64,000 nucleotides of DNA from an uncultured Clostridia bacterium (lineage in GTDB: Bacteria > Bacillota > Clostridia > Lachnospirales > Anaerotignaceae), in contig CALWGF010000007.1 in the NCBI GenBank assembly GCA_944379995.1, forward strand, positions 1-64,000, written 5' to 3'. The translations under genes and the position numbers were made by a program. How positions within the stretch are numbered: position 1 is the stretch's first letter; each line of letters begins with the position of its first letter. The notes beneath the pieces were generated by a model. The model was not told where the DNA came from and did no database searches. It saw nothing but the letters and a program-made list of their open reading frames with translations. Shown here one piece after another: positions 1-9,140 of this stretch.

Positions 1-63
1 CATTAGGAATGTGGGTTTTTACTTATATAATGCTTAACTTTGCAGAATTTTATATAAAATAAA

Positions 64-321
64 AGAGGGTGTATACCCTCTAAGTGTGTCGAAAAAGTCG
101 ACACACTCTCGTCAAAATCATGATTTTGACGAATTTACTGTAGGTATAAACAGACGAGTTCCATCATCATAAATTCCTTGAAACCCGCTGTTTTCCTCAA
201 CGGAAGTCAATTCCGTTTGCGGATTAAAAAAGGGAAACTCTTTGTTTCCCTTTACCCTTCAGCGGTATCTAAAATTTTAAAAAATAGATTTTTTGATAGT
301 ATGATAGGGTGTATACCCTCT
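64..321. repeat. Hairpin-dense repeat or decayed mobile element
   Basis: Six inverted repeats are packed here: AGAGGGT/ACCCTCT (64-81), AGTGTGTCGA/TCGACACACT (83-107), the perfect palindrome GTCAAAATCATGATTTTGAC (111-130), AACGGAA/TTCCGTT (199-217), AAAGGGAAAC/GTTTCCCTTT (229-253), and a stem CCGCTG/CAGCGG (185-190/260-265) enclosing the last two. The 15-mer GGGTGTATACCCTCT occurs at 67-81 and again at 307-321, so it brackets the unit. On the minus strand an open stretch of about 45 codons ends at the palindrome with ...GIYDDGTRLFIPTVNSSKS and a stop, and its codons are more G+C-rich than host genes. A decayed IS or MITE-like repeat is the simplest reading; no transposase can be recognised. 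Confidence 0.5.
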
Positions 322-960
322 TTATTTTTTCTTTTTTGTATTTTTTCTTCCTGTTTTTCTCCAACGTTCTTTTTTTGGAGGGTTTTCTTTTTTATTATCT
401 TGTTTTTTTACTGAATATCCAAATGTTCCAAGTTGCTTTCCAAGTCCAAAATATCCACCATGAGAATAACATATAGGTTTTGATTTATTAAAATGGAATT
501 TTCCTGTTTCGTCCATGTATTCATCACTTACACTTACAGAAACAACTTCTCCTATAAACATATGATGACTACCTAATTCAATAATATCTTTTACTTTACA
601 TTCTATATTAACAGGTGACTCATATATTAAAGGTGCCAAAACTTCATTTCCTTTTACAGCAGTAAGTTTCATTTCTTTGAATTTATCAATATCTTTTCCA
701 GAACGTACTCCACAATAATCACAAGCATAAGCAAGTTTTTCTGTTACAAGATTTATTACAAATTCCCCGCTTTTTTTAATCATTTCATATGAGTGTCTTT
801 CAGGTCTTATTGATACATATGTCATAGGTGGATTAGTATTTATTGTGCCTGTCCAAGCAACAGTTATTATGTTTTTTTCTCCGTCTATATTTCCACAAGA
901 TACCATTACCGCAGGAACAGGATATACAACTGTACCAGGTTTCCATACTGATTTGCCCAT
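322..960 (-). CDS. Flavin reductase family protein (FMN-binding split barrel)
   Basis: A 212-residue protein of the flavin reductase-like/FMN-binding split-barrel family. These proteins bind FMN and typically reduce flavin or act as small flavoprotein oxidoreductases in the cytoplasm. Family-like features are the N-terminal PGTVVYPVPAVMVSCG segment, the AWTGTINTNPPMTYVSIRPERHSY block that usually contacts FMN, and the SPVNIECKV and HHMFIGEVV strands. The ATG at 960 is chosen over one 18 bases upstream because GGGAG lies 8 bases before it and the upstream ATG overlaps that ribosome binding site. The last 28 residues are a lysine/arginine-rich tail not typical of the family. The stop codon abuts the 307-321 palindrome. 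The physiological substrate cannot be told. Confidence 0.85.
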   Translation of the reverse strand: MGKSVWKPGTVVYPVPAVMVSCGNIDGEKNIITVAWTGTINTNPPMTYVSIRPERHSYEMIKKSGEFVINLVTEKLAYACDYCGVRSGKDIDKFKEMKLTAVKGNEVLAPLIYESPVNIECKVKDIIELGSHHMFIGEVVSVSVSDEYMDETGKFHFNKSKPICYSHGGYFGLGKQLGTFGYSVKKQDNKKENPPKKERWRKTGRKNTKKKK

Positions 961-1108
961 TGTATTTTCTCCCTTCATTTTTTATTGTGAATATATTATA
1001 TTAAGTTTTTGATTTTGTAAAGGTAATGATATAAAATAATATTGTAATAGTAAAGTTTTTTATGTAAAATTAAATGTCAGACTAATATTGTTTAAGGAGA
1101 GTAGAAAT

Positions 1109-2479
1109 ATGAATCTGCCTTTGGAATTTGTTGAAAAAATGAAAAATATGCTTGGTGATGAATATGAAGCATATGAAAAGTCTTTTGGTGATAAACGCTT
1201 ATATGGACTTAGAATAAATACAATGAAAATTTCAAGAGAGGAATTTTTAGAAAAAAATATATTTGAAACAGAAGATGTACATTGGTGTAAAGAAGGTTTT
1301 TATTATAAAGAAGGAGAAAGACCTTCAAAACACCCATATTATCATGCAGGTATGTATTATCTTCAAGAGCCAAGTGCTATGTCACCGGGGGCAGTTATAG
1401 ATATAGAAGAAGGTGACAGAGTACTTGATATTTGTGCTGCACCAGGAGGAAAAAGTACACAGGTTGGAGCAAGACTTAATAATACAGGAGTTCTTGTTTC
1501 AAATGATATTAGTACAAGTCGTATAAAAGCACTTGTAAAAAATATTGAAATATTCGGCATTAGAAATACTATAATAACAAATGAATCACCTAAAAAACTT
1601 CGTACAAAGTTTGAGGGATATTTTGATAAAATAATTATAGATGCTCCTTGTTCTGGTGAGGGTATGTTTAGAAAAGAGCCTGATGTTATAAAAGCTTGGG
1701 GCGAAAGTATGAGTAAATTCTGTGTTGAACAACAAGCAGATATACTTGAACATGCAGCGGCTATGCTCAAAAGTGGTGGTGTGATACTTTATTCAACATG
1801 TACATTTGCACCAGAGGAAAATGAAAAAAGTGTAAACGATTTCCTTAATAAACATGATGAATTTGAAGTTGTTAAAATATCAGATGAATATGGATTTGAG
1901 CCAGGTCACCCAGAATGGATTGAAAATGGCAGAGAAGAACTTAAAGGCTGTGCAAGACTTTTCCCTCATAAAATAAAGGGAGAAGGTCATTTCCTTGCAC
2001 TTTTAAGACATAAAGGTGAAAAATATCAATCATCTGTACTTTTTGCAGAAGAAAAAAGCGACAATGATAAAAGAATAGAATTTTTCTATGAATTTTGCGA
2101 TAAATACTTAAATATACGTCCTGAAGGCGTATTTAAAATTTATGGTACATACCTTTATTTATTACCTAAAGGTGTTCCAGCACTTAAAGGGCTTAGAGTA
2201 ATAAGAAGTGGTTGGCTTCTTGGTGAACTTAAAAAGAATAGATTTGAACCTTCACAGGCTTTTGTAATGGGACTTAAAAAAGAAGATATAAAAATTGCTG
2301 TTGACCTTCCACTTTCAGACCCTAATGTTATAAAATATCTTAAAGGTGAAACTATTGATGTTGATTGTGACGGCGAAGGCTGGTGTGTAGTGCTTGTTGA
2401 CGGAAATCCTCTTGGCTGGGGTAAAATAAAAAATGGTAGAATAAAAAATAAGTATTTTGTAAGTTGGAAATGGGAATAA
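1109..2479 (+). CDS. RsmF/YebU-like 16S rRNA (cytosine-C5)-methyltransferase
   Basis: A 456-residue SAM-dependent RNA m5C methyltransferase of the RsmB/RsmF (NOL1/NOP2/Sun) family. The SAM-binding motif DICAAPGGKSTQ lies near residue 110, IDAPCSGEGMFRK (motif IV, with the releasing cysteine) near 180, and STCTFAPEENE (motif VI, with the catalytic cysteine) near 230. The C-terminal third matches the PUA-like region of RsmF-type enzymes, so a 16S rRNA target is likely by family but not proven. The ATG at 1109 is used because AAGGAGA sits 8 bases upstream; an in-frame TTG at 1088 lies before that site. ygiQ follows after 30 bases, so the two are probably cotranscribed. Confidence 0.88.
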   Translation: MNLPLEFVEKMKNMLGDEYEAYEKSFGDKRLYGLRINTMKISREEFLEKNIFETEDVHWCKEGFYYKEGERPSKHPYYHAGMYYLQEPSAMSPGAVIDIEEGDRVLDICAAPGGKSTQVGARLNNTGVLVSNDISTSRIKALVKNIEIFGIRNTIITNESPKKLRTKFEGYFDKIIIDAPCSGEGMFRKEPDVIKAWGESMSKFCVEQQADILEHAAAMLKSGGVILYSTCTFAPEENEKSVNDFLNKHDEFEVVKISDEYGFEPGHPEWIENGREELKGCARLFPHKIKGEGHFLALLRHKGEKYQSSVLFAEEKSDNDKRIEFFYEFCDKYLNIRPEGVFKIYGTYLYLLPKGVPALKGLRVIRSGWLLGELKKNRFEPSQAFVMGLKKEDIKIAVDLPLSDPNVIKYLKGETIDVDCDGEGWCVVLVDGNPLGWGKIKNGRIKNKYFVSWKWE

Positions 2480-2509
2480 AAATATATAAAAATAGAAAAG
2501 AGGAATGTT

Positions 2510-4462
2510 ATGCCTTTCTTACCTGTAACAATGGAAGAAATGAAAGAAAGAGGTTGGGAGCAGGCTGACTTTATATATGTATGTGGTGATGCATACGTTG
2601 ACCACCCTTCTTTTGGTGCTGCTATAATATGTAGAGTTCTTGAAAGTAAAGGATATAAAGTAGGCTTTATTGCTCAACCAGATTGGAATAAAAAAGAAGA
2701 ATTTATGAAACTTGGAAAACCTCGTCTTGGTTTTCTTGTAAGTAGTGGTAATATAGATTCAATGGTAAATCATTATAGTGTTGCTAAAAAAAGACGACAG
2801 AAAGACGCTTATTCTCCAGGAGGGAAAATGGGGCTTCGTCCTGATAGAGCAACTATTGTATATTCAAATAAAATCAGAGAAGTTTATAAAGATGTTCCAA
2901 TAATACTTGGTGGAATAGAGGCAAGTCTTAGAAGACTTTCTCATTATGATTATTGGGATAATAAAGTAAGACGTTCAATACTTCTTGATAGTGGTGCTGA
3001 TATTGTACTTTATGGAATGGGAGAACATCAAATTGTTGAAGTTGCAGAGGCTTTGGATAGTGGTATTCCTGTAAGCGAAATTACTTTTATAAAAGGCTCT
3101 GTTTATAAAACAAAAGATGAGTCAAGACCATACGATTTTATAAAACTTCCTAAGTATAAAGATGTTTTAAAATCTAAAAAAGAGTATTCAAAAAGTTTTA
3201 TGATACAGTATGAAAATACTGATGCAATAACTGCAAAAACTCTTGTAGAAGAATATGACGAGTGGCTTGTAGTACAAAATCCACCTTCTCCACCACTTAA
3301 AATGAATGAACTTGATAGTGTATATGCTCTTGATTATATGAGAACATATCACCCTATGTATGAAAAAGACGGTGGTATTCCTGCTATTGAAGAAGTTAAA
3401 TTCAGTCTTATAAGTAATAGAGGTTGTTTTGGAAGTTGCAATTTCTGTGCTTTGGCATTTCATCAAGGACGAGTTGTTACTGCAAGAAGTCATAGTTCAA
3501 TTATAAGAGAAGCTGAAAAAATAGTTTGGGAGCCTGATTTTAAAGGTTATATTCATGACGTTGGAGGACCAACTGCAAACTTTAGAGGTTCGGCTTGTAA
3601 GAAACAAGAAACAGAAGGTGTTTGTAAACATAGACAATGTCTTTTCCCAACACCATGTAAAAATCTTAAAATAGACCATAAAGATTATGTATCACTTTTA
3701 AGAAAACTAAGAGAAATTCCAAGAGTTAAAAAAGTTTTTGTTCGTTCCGGTATACGTTATGATTACCTTATTTATGATAAAGATGAAACATTCTTTAAAG
3801 AACTTTGTAAATATCATGTAAGTGGACAGCTTAAAGTTGCCCCAGAACATGTATCTCCTAGAGTTCTTGCAAAAATGGGTAAACCTACAAGAGAAGTTTA
3901 CGATAAATTTTATAAGAGATATTATGAAATAAATAAAAATATAGGTAAAGAACAATATCTTGTTCCATATCTTATGAGTTCTCACCCAGGAAGTGATATT
4001 GATGCAGCAATAGAGCTTGCAGAATATTTAAGAGATATTGGACATATGCCAGAACAGGTTCAAGACTTTTATCCTACACCAGGAACACTTTCAACTTGTA
4101 TGTATTATACAGAAGAAGACCCAAGAACAGGAGAAAAAGTATATGTTCCAAAAACTCCTCATGAAAAAGCTATGCAAAGAGCATTAATGCAGTATAGAAA
4201 TCCTAATAACTATGACCTTGTTATGGAAGCACTTAAAAAGGCTCATAGAGAAGACCTTATAGGATTTGATAAACATTGTCTTATACGTCCAAGAAATTTT
4301 GGTGGAGTAGCTTTTAGAGGTTCAAAAACAGATAGGTCAAAACAGAAACAGAGTGGTTTTTCAAATACAAAGAAACAATCTAATTTTAAAAATTCATCAA
4401 AATCAAAAGTTGATAAGCCTAAAAAGAAAACAATAAGAAATGTTCATAAGAAAAAAAGCTGA
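2510..4462 (+). CDS. YgiQ family radical SAM protein
   Basis: A 650-residue member of the YgiQ (UPF0313) radical-SAM family. The [4Fe-4S]/SAM motif is visible as [11 protein letters not shown] near residue 305, in the segment after [11 protein letters not shown]. The N-terminus ([14 protein letters not shown], then [14 protein letters not shown]) is characteristic of the family, which carries a B12-binding-like N-domain ahead of the radical-SAM barrel. The final 45 residues or so are a basic Ser/Lys/Asn-rich tail of low complexity. The reaction of YgiQ proteins is not established. The gene is preceded by AGAGGAATG and lies in a run with the rRNA methyltransferase and the ferredoxin-nitroreductase. 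Confidence 0.92.
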   Translation: MPFLPVTMEEMKERGWEQADFIYVCGDAYVDHPSFGAAIICRVLESKGYKVGFIAQPDWNKKEEFMKLGKPRLGFLVSSGNIDSMVNHYSVAKKRRQKDAYSPGGKMGLRPDRATIVYSNKIREVYKDVPIILGGIEASLRRLSHYDYWDNKVRRSILLDSGADIVLYGMGEHQIVEVAEALDSGIPVSEITFIKGSVYKTKDESRPYDFIKLPKYKDVLKSKKEYSKSFMIQYENTDAITAKTLVEEYDEWLVVQNPPSPPLKMNELDSVYALDYMRTYHPMYEKDGGIPAIEEVKFSLISNRGCFGSCNFCALAFHQGRVVTARSHSSIIREAEKIVWEPDFKGYIHDVGGPTANFRGSACKKQETEGVCKHRQCLFPTPCKNLKIDHKDYVSLLRKLREIPRVKKVFVRSGIRYDYLIYDKDETFFKELCKYHVSGQLKVAPEHVSPRVLAKMGKPTREVYDKFYKRYYEINKNIGKEQYLVPYLMSSHPGSDIDAAIELAEYLRDIGHMPEQVQDFYPTPGTLSTCMYYTEEDPRTGEKVYVPKTPHEKAMQRALMQYRNPNNYDLVMEALKKAHREDLIGFDKHCLIRPRNFGGVAFRGSKTDRSKQKQSGFSNTKKQSNFKNSSKSKVDKPKKKTIRNVHKKKS

Positions 4463-4480
4463 TAATAGGGGGATAATTAA

Positions 4481-5272
4481 ATGGTTAAATTTAATGAAGA
4501 AAAGTGTATCGGTTGTGGATTATGTAGTCAGGAATGTCCTTTTGGTATAATATCAATAAGAAATGGAAAAGCAAATAATCATAATATACAATGTATGCAA
4601 TGTGGACATTGTATAGCTGTCTGTCCTGCTGATGCAGTTGAAATTGATAATTATAATAAAGAAGGTATTGTTGAATGTGATAAAAATATTACTTTAACTG
4701 CTGACGATTATCTTTATATGATAAAATCAAGAAGAAGTATAAGAAAATATAAAAATATTCAGGTAGAAAAAGAAAAACTTGAAAATATAATTGAAGCAGG
4801 AAGATATACAGCAACTGCAAAAAATACTCAAAGCAATCAGTTTATAGTTATTCAAAATGATATTGAAGAATTAAAAAATGTTTTTTGGAAAGGTCTTGAA
4901 AAACTTTTACAAGATGAAGAAAAAGGAAAATTTGTGCCAAAAGAAATACACATGTTCCTTAAAAATAAACTAAAAAACCCTGAAAATGATTTTATATTTA
5001 GAAATGCACCAGTTGTAATATTTGTTGCAAATGATAAAGTTGTTGATGGTGGTCTTGCAGCTCAAAATATGGAAAATATGGCCGTTGTACAAAATTTAGG
5101 TGTACTTTATAATGGATATCTTTCAGCACTTACAGAAGCAATACCAGAAGTTAAAGAATATATTGGCGTAAAAAAAGGCAAAAATATTGTTATGGCAATG
5201 CTTGTTGGATATCCTGATGTTAATTTTAAAAGAACTGTTCCAAGAAGAAATGCAGATGTTTCTTGGAGATAA
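4481..5272 (+). CDS. Ferredoxin-nitroreductase fusion protein
   Basis: A 263-residue flavoprotein. The N-terminal 65 residues form a 2x[4Fe-4S] ferredoxin domain with the cysteine sets CIGCGLCSQECP and CMQCGHCIAVCP. The rest is a nitroreductase-family FMN domain beginning at MIKSRRSIRKYKN, with AAQNMENMAVVQNLG and a GYPDV strand near the end. This architecture is common in anaerobic Firmicutes; the ferredoxin domain presumably feeds electrons to the FMN, but the natural substrate is unknown. It starts 18 bases after ygiQ behind AGGGGGAT and ends at a strong terminator, so it closes this transcription unit. Confidence 0.93.
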   Translation: MVKFNEEKCIGCGLCSQECPFGIISIRNGKANNHNIQCMQCGHCIAVCPADAVEIDNYNKEGIVECDKNITLTADDYLYMIKSRRSIRKYKNIQVEKEKLENIIEAGRYTATAKNTQSNQFIVIQNDIEELKNVFWKGLEKLLQDEEKGKFVPKEIHMFLKNKLKNPENDFIFRNAPVVIFVANDKVVDGGLAAQNMENMAVVQNLGVLYNGYLSALTEAIPEVKEYIGVKKGKNIVMAMLVGYPDVNFKRTVPRRNADVSWR

Positions 5273-5273
5273 T

Positions 5274-5297
5274 AAAAAGCCCATATGGGCTTTTTTT
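5274..5297 (+). terminator. Intrinsic terminator after the ferredoxin-nitroreductase gene
   Basis: The perfect palindrome GCCCATATGGGC is flanked by AAAAA on the left and a T7 run on the right, immediately after the stop codon. Confidence 0.85.
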
Positions 5298-5339
5298 GTT
5301 AAAATATTTCGTCAGTGAAGGACAAATGTATTTTTATGC

Positions 5340-5367
5340 TTGACATTTTTAAGATTTTCTGTAAATA
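5340..5367 (+). promoter_or_regulatory. Sigma-A promoter of thrC
   Basis: TTGACA (5340-5345), a 16-base spacer and TAAATA (5362-5367), about 60 bases before the thrC start and after a terminator. No T-box or other recognised leader lies between it and the gene. Confidence 0.55.
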
Positions 5368-5425
5368 TATATCTATGTTGTTTATTTCAAATATTATAAT
5401 TTTACATAGAGAGAAGGAAAGTTTT

Positions 5426-6886
5426 ATGAAGTATGTAGGAACAAGAAATCAAAATATAACATCAGATGCATCAAAAGCTGTTTTAAAAGGTATATGTGAA
5501 GACGGCGGTCTTTTTATGCCAGATGAAATACCTGTAATGGATAAGAGTCTTGATGAACTTGTAAATTTAAGTTATCAAGAACTTGCTTATGAAGTTATGA
5601 AACTTTATATGAATGACTATACAGAAGAAGAACTTAAATATTGTATAAATAACGCTTATGACAGTAAATTTGATACAGATGTTATTGCACCACTTGTAAA
5701 ACAGAATGATGTATCAATTCTTGAACTTTTCCATGGAAGAACACTTGCCTTTAAAGATATGGCACTTTCAATACTTCCATACCTTATGAAAACTGCTGCA
5801 AAGAAAAATGGAATTGATAAAGAAATAGTTATACTTACAGCTACATCAGGAGATACAGGAAAAGCTGCTCTTGAAGGTTTTGCTGATGTTTCTGGTACAA
5901 GAATAATGGTATTTTTCCCAGAAGATGGTGTAAGTCCTGTTCAAAAACTTCAAATGGTTACACAGGAAGGAAAAAATACTTGTGTTGTTGGTATAAAAGG
6001 TAATTTTGATGATGCTCAGTCTGCTGTTAAAAGTATATTTACAGACCCAGAACTTATTAAAGAACTTGATGACAAAGGATTTATGTTTTCATCAGCAAAT
6101 TCAATAAATATAGGTCGTCTTGTACCACAGGTTGTATATTATTTCTATGCATATATGCAAATGGTAAGAAGTGGAGAAATTAAAGTTGGTGAAAAAATAA
6201 ACTTTACTGTTCCAACAGGTAATTTCGGAAATATACTTGCTGGATATTATGCAAAATGTATGGGACTTCCAGTAAATAAATTTATATGTGCGTCAAATGA
6301 TAATAAAGTTCTTTATGATTTCTTTAAAACAGGTACATATGATAAAAACAGAGAATTTATGGTAACAGTATCACCTTCAATGGATATACTTATTTCAAGC
6401 AACCTTGAAAGACTTCTTTGTAAACTTACATCACAGGAAAAAACAAAAGAACTTATGGCTTATCTTTCAAAAGAAGGTAAATACAGTGTTGACATAAAAA
6501 ATGATGAGATTGTTGGAGAATTTGCAACTAAAGACGAAACATTTGCAGCAATAAAAGATATGTATGAAAAAACAGGATATGTACTTGATACTCATACAGC
6601 TGTTGCATATGCTGCATATGAAAAATATAAAAATGAAACAAAAGATGAAACAAAAACAGTTATTGTTTCAACAGCAAGTCCATATAAATTTACAAAAGAT
6701 GTTCTTTGTGCAATAGATAGTAAATATGAAAGCAAAGATGCTATTGAACTTATGAAAGAACTTGAAGAAATTTCAAAAGTAGCTATTCCTGAAACAATAA
6801 AAGGTATAGAAAAAAGACCTATTCTTCATAAGAATATTTGTGAAAGAGATGGAATTAAGGATTTTGTAAGAGAAAAACTTAAATAA
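5426..6886 (+). CDS. thrC: Threonine synthase
   Basis: A 486-residue PLP enzyme converting O-phosphohomoserine to threonine, the last step of threonine synthesis. The start MKYVGTRNQN is set by AAGGA 7 bases upstream of the ATG at 5426; the reading frame is open for 37 codons further upstream but without a better start. The PLP lysine lies in GRTLAFKDMALSILPYLM (near residue 110), followed by LTATSGDTGKAALEGF, the phosphate-binding region. The length and N-terminus fit the longer, yeast/E. coli-type threonine synthases. It is monocistronic between its own promoter and a terminator; no hom or thrB is nearby. Confidence 0.95.
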   Translation: MKYVGTRNQNITSDASKAVLKGICEDGGLFMPDEIPVMDKSLDELVNLSYQELAYEVMKLYMNDYTEEELKYCINNAYDSKFDTDVIAPLVKQNDVSILELFHGRTLAFKDMALSILPYLMKTAAKKNGIDKEIVILTATSGDTGKAALEGFADVSGTRIMVFFPEDGVSPVQKLQMVTQEGKNTCVVGIKGNFDDAQSAVKSIFTDPELIKELDDKGFMFSSANSINIGRLVPQVVYYFYAYMQMVRSGEIKVGEKINFTVPTGNFGNILAGYYAKCMGLPVNKFICASNDNKVLYDFFKTGTYDKNREFMVTVSPSMDILISSNLERLLCKLTSQEKTKELMAYLSKEGKYSVDIKNDEIVGEFATKDETFAAIKDMYEKTGYVLDTHTAVAYAAYEKYKNETKDETKTVIVSTASPYKFTKDVLCAIDSKYESKDAIELMKELEEISKVAIPETIKGIEKRPILHKNICERDGIKDFVREKLK

Positions 6887-6896
6887 AATATATTTT

Positions 6897-6927
6897 AAAA
6901 GGGGTTTTTTAAATCCCTTTTTTATTT
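6897..6927 (+). terminator. Intrinsic terminator after thrC
   Basis: AAAAGGG / CCCTTTTTT hairpin with an A/T loop, 11 bases after the thrC stop and followed by T-rich sequence. Confidence 0.7.
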
Positions 6928-6946
6928 TATAATTATTATAAATTTC

Positions 6947-6978
6947 AAAGGGTTAGGCTTATGCATAACCCTTTTTTA
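6947..6978 (+). terminator. Second terminator-like hairpin before thpR
   Basis: AAAGGGTTA (6947-6955) pairs perfectly with TAACCCTTT (6966-6974) and runs into T's. It ends about 20 bases before the thpR start, so it may limit read-through into that gene or act in its leader. Confidence 0.6.
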
Positions 6979-6997
6979 TATGAAGGAAGGTATGTTT

Positions 6998-7564
6998 ATG
7001 AGAGTATTTATGGCGATAGATTTTTCTGAAGAAATTAAAGAATATATTTCTAAAGTTCAGGAAAATGTGAAAACAGCAACAAAAAAAGGAAACTTTGTTC
7101 CTAAAGATAATTTTCATATTACACTTCATTTTATTGGTGAAGTAGAAAGAAATGAAATAGATGGACTTTGTACAGCTTTATATACTGGTGCATCACAGAA
7201 TAAAGAATTTACAATTAAACTTGATGAACTTGGAACATTTAACAGAGGTAATAGTAGTATATTATGGCTTGGCACAGAGGAGTGCAAACCTCTTTTTAGA
7301 CTTTATAACAGTCTTTCAAAGGCTCTTTCAAGAGAAGGATATTCAACAGGTAGACAAGGTTTAAAACCACATATAACTCTTGGTAGAGAAGTTGAGTTTT
7401 ATAATAATTTTAAAAATCTTAGAGGTAAATTCCCAGTTGAACATAAAGAAATAAAAGTTGAAAAAATAACACTTATGGAAAGTGTGAGAAAAGGTCCTAA
7501 GCTTATTTATAAGCCTTTATTTACTGCTGAACTTAAAAAGATTAATAAAAAATTAACACAATAA
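6998..7564 (+). CDS. thpR: RNA 2',3'-cyclic phosphodiesterase (2H/LigT family)
   Basis: A 188-residue protein of the 2H phosphoesterase superfamily, ThpR/LigT type, which opens 2',3'-cyclic phosphates on RNA. The two diagnostic HxTx motifs are both present: NFHITLHFIGEV near residue 42 and LKPHITLGREV near residue 125. The family N-terminus MRVFMAIDFSEEIK supports the ATG at 6998, which has AAGGAAGG 7 bases upstream; ATGs at 6980 and 6992 overlap or crowd that site. No operon partner is obvious. Confidence 0.9.
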   Translation: MRVFMAIDFSEEIKEYISKVQENVKTATKKGNFVPKDNFHITLHFIGEVERNEIDGLCTALYTGASQNKEFTIKLDELGTFNRGNSSILWLGTEECKPLFRLYNSLSKALSREGYSTGRQGLKPHITLGREVEFYNNFKNLRGKFPVEHKEIKVEKITLMESVRKGPKLIYKPLFTAELKKINKKLTQ

Positions 7565-7648
7565 AAGTTGAAAAATAATTCAAAAAAGTGAATAATTCAA
7601 CAAATTGCTAAAAATATTGTATTTTTTTAAGTAAATATGATGAAAAAC

Positions 7649-7677
7649 TTGACAAATAATCAACGATTATATAACAT
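7649..7677 (+). promoter_or_regulatory. Promoter of the first acyl-CoA dehydrogenase
   Basis: TTGACA (7649-7654) with TAACAT at 17 bases (7672-7677), or TATAAC at 15 bases. About 60 bases of leader follow before the GGAGG at 7735. Confidence 0.5.
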
Positions 7678-7745
7678 AAATACTAGATATATCAAATGCT
7701 TTTTGGTAATCAAAGTTTTAGCATCTGTTTTAAGGAGGAAATATC

Positions 7746-8891
7746 ATGGATTTTACTTTGACAAAAGAACAGATTTTGATGCAGGAACTTTATAGAAAGT
7801 TTGCTGAAACTGAAGTTAAACCTCTCGCAGAAATAATTGATGAAGAGGAAAGATTTCCTGAGGAAAATCTGAAAAAATTTGCAGCTTGTGGTTTTATGGG
7901 TATACCTTTTCCTAAAGAATATGGCGGACAAGGTGCTGATAATATTGCATATTCTATGTGTGTTGAGGAAATAGCTAAAGTTTGTGCAACATCAGCTGTA
8001 ATTATTTCTGCCCATACATCTTTATGTTGTCAGCCTATTTTCCAGTTTGGTACAGAAGAACAAAAACAAAAATATCTTGTTCCTCTTGCAAAAGGTGAAA
8101 AATTAGGTGCTTTTGGTCTTACTGAACCGGGAGCAGGTACAGACTCATCTATGCAACAAACAACAGCTGTTCTTGATGGTGATGAATATGTTCTTAATGG
8201 AACAAAAGTATTTATAACAAATGGTGGATATGCTGATATATATGTTGTAATAGCTATGACTGACAAATCAAAAGGTAATAGAGGAATTTCTGCATTCATA
8301 GTTGAAAAAGGAACGGAAGGTTTCAAATTTGGTAAAAAAGAAAGAAAAATGGGTATAAAAGGCTCTGCTACATGTGACCTTATATTTGAAAATTGTCGTA
8401 TACCTAAAGAAAATCTTCTTGGAAAAGAAGGACAAGGTTTTAAAGTAGCTATGCAAACACTTGATGGAGGTCGTATAGGTATTGCTTCTCAGGCTCTTGG
8501 TATTGCAGAAGGTGCTTTAAATGAGTGTATTGCTTATACAAAAGAAAGAAAGCAGTTTGGAAAAACTATTGCTCAGTTCCAAAATACACAGTTTGAAATT
8601 GCAGAAATGGCTGCAAAGATAGAATCCTGTCAGCTTTTATTAAGAAAGGCTGCTTCTGAAAAAGATGCACATCGTCCATATGGACATCTTTCAGCAATGG
8701 CAAAACTTTTATGTGCTGAACTCGCAAGTGATGTTACAAGAAGATGTTTACAGCTTTTCGGAGGATATGGTTATACAAGAGATTATCCTATGGAAAGAAT
8801 GATGAGAGATGCTAAAATAACAGAAATTTATGAAGGTACATCAGAAGTACAAAAAATAGTTATTGCTAATTGGTTAAAACTTGGCAAATAA
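7746..8891 (+). CDS. Acyl-CoA dehydrogenase, paralogue 1
   Basis: A 381-residue flavoprotein acyl-CoA dehydrogenase with the family order: N-terminal helical domain (MDFTLTKEQILMQELYRKF), FAD/substrate segment FGLTEPGAGTDSSMQQTTA, ITNGGYAD, and the C-terminal QLFGGYGYTRDYPMERMMRDAKITEIYEGTSEVQ, whose glutamate in YEGTSE is the likely catalytic base of short-chain enzymes. It clearly resembles the second acyl-CoA dehydrogenase starting at 9385 but uses ordinary ATA/CTT-rich host codons, implying lower expression. AAGGAGGAA precedes the ATG. It has its own promoter and a downstream hairpin, so it is not in the bcd-etf operon. Its chain-length preference cannot be read from the sequence. Confidence 0.92.
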   Translation: MDFTLTKEQILMQELYRKFAETEVKPLAEIIDEEERFPEENLKKFAACGFMGIPFPKEYGGQGADNIAYSMCVEEIAKVCATSAVIISAHTSLCCQPIFQFGTEEQKQKYLVPLAKGEKLGAFGLTEPGAGTDSSMQQTTAVLDGDEYVLNGTKVFITNGGYADIYVVIAMTDKSKGNRGISAFIVEKGTEGFKFGKKERKMGIKGSATCDLIFENCRIPKENLLGKEGQGFKVAMQTLDGGRIGIASQALGIAEGALNECIAYTKERKQFGKTIAQFQNTQFEIAEMAAKIESCQLLLRKAASEKDAHRPYGHLSAMAKLLCAELASDVTRRCLQLFGGYGYTRDYPMERMMRDAKITEIYEGTSEVQKIVIANWLKLGK

Positions 8892-8920
8892 TGTAAAATA
8901 AAATTTGTTTTGTGATATTC

Positions 8921-8950
8921 ATTTCACAATAAATGATTTTGTGAAATTTT
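8921..8950 (+). terminator. Terminator after acyl-CoA dehydrogenase 1
   Basis: ATTTCACAA (8921-8929) pairs perfectly with TTGTGAAAT (8939-8947), followed by a short T run. No G+C-rich core, so strength is uncertain. Confidence 0.55.
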
Positions 8951-9094
8951 AGATAATATATCAAATTTATGTTTTAAAGGCTAAATAAGGCTTTTATAAA
9001 TATGATTTTTAAAAAGTGATGCACTATAAATGTATATTTTGACATAAAATAACTTTACACTTTTGTTTTTTATATAGAATTTTTATAAAACATA

Positions 9095-9123
9095 TTGACA
9101 TATTATAGACAAGGGTGTAAAGT
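9095..9123 (+). promoter_or_regulatory. Promoter of the bcd-etfBA operon
   Basis: A consensus TTGACA (9095-9100), a 17-base spacer and TAAAGT (9118-9123). It would place the transcript start near 9130, giving a leader of about 255 bases before bcd. Confidence 0.6.
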
Positions 9124-9140
9124 GTAAGTATACATATAAA

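Noticed and set aside
178..414. A 78-codon plus-strand open frame across the repeat and into the flavin reductase gene
   Set aside because: No ribosome binding site, runs antisense to the flavin reductase 3' end, and ends in a low-complexity F/I-rich stretch.
1363..1770. A 135-codon minus-strand frame inside the rRNA methyltransferase
   Set aside because: Serine/isoleucine-rich translation of the antisense strand with no start site; the sense gene has full motifs.
5298..5425. T-box or amino-acid riboswitch in front of thrC (also checked before hisS and ilvE)
   Set aside because: No AGGGTGGAACCGCG-type T-box core or specifier hairpin was found in these upstream regions.
7161..7364. A 67-codon plus-strand frame within thpR
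   Set aside because: Out-of-frame shadow of a gene with both HxTx motifs.
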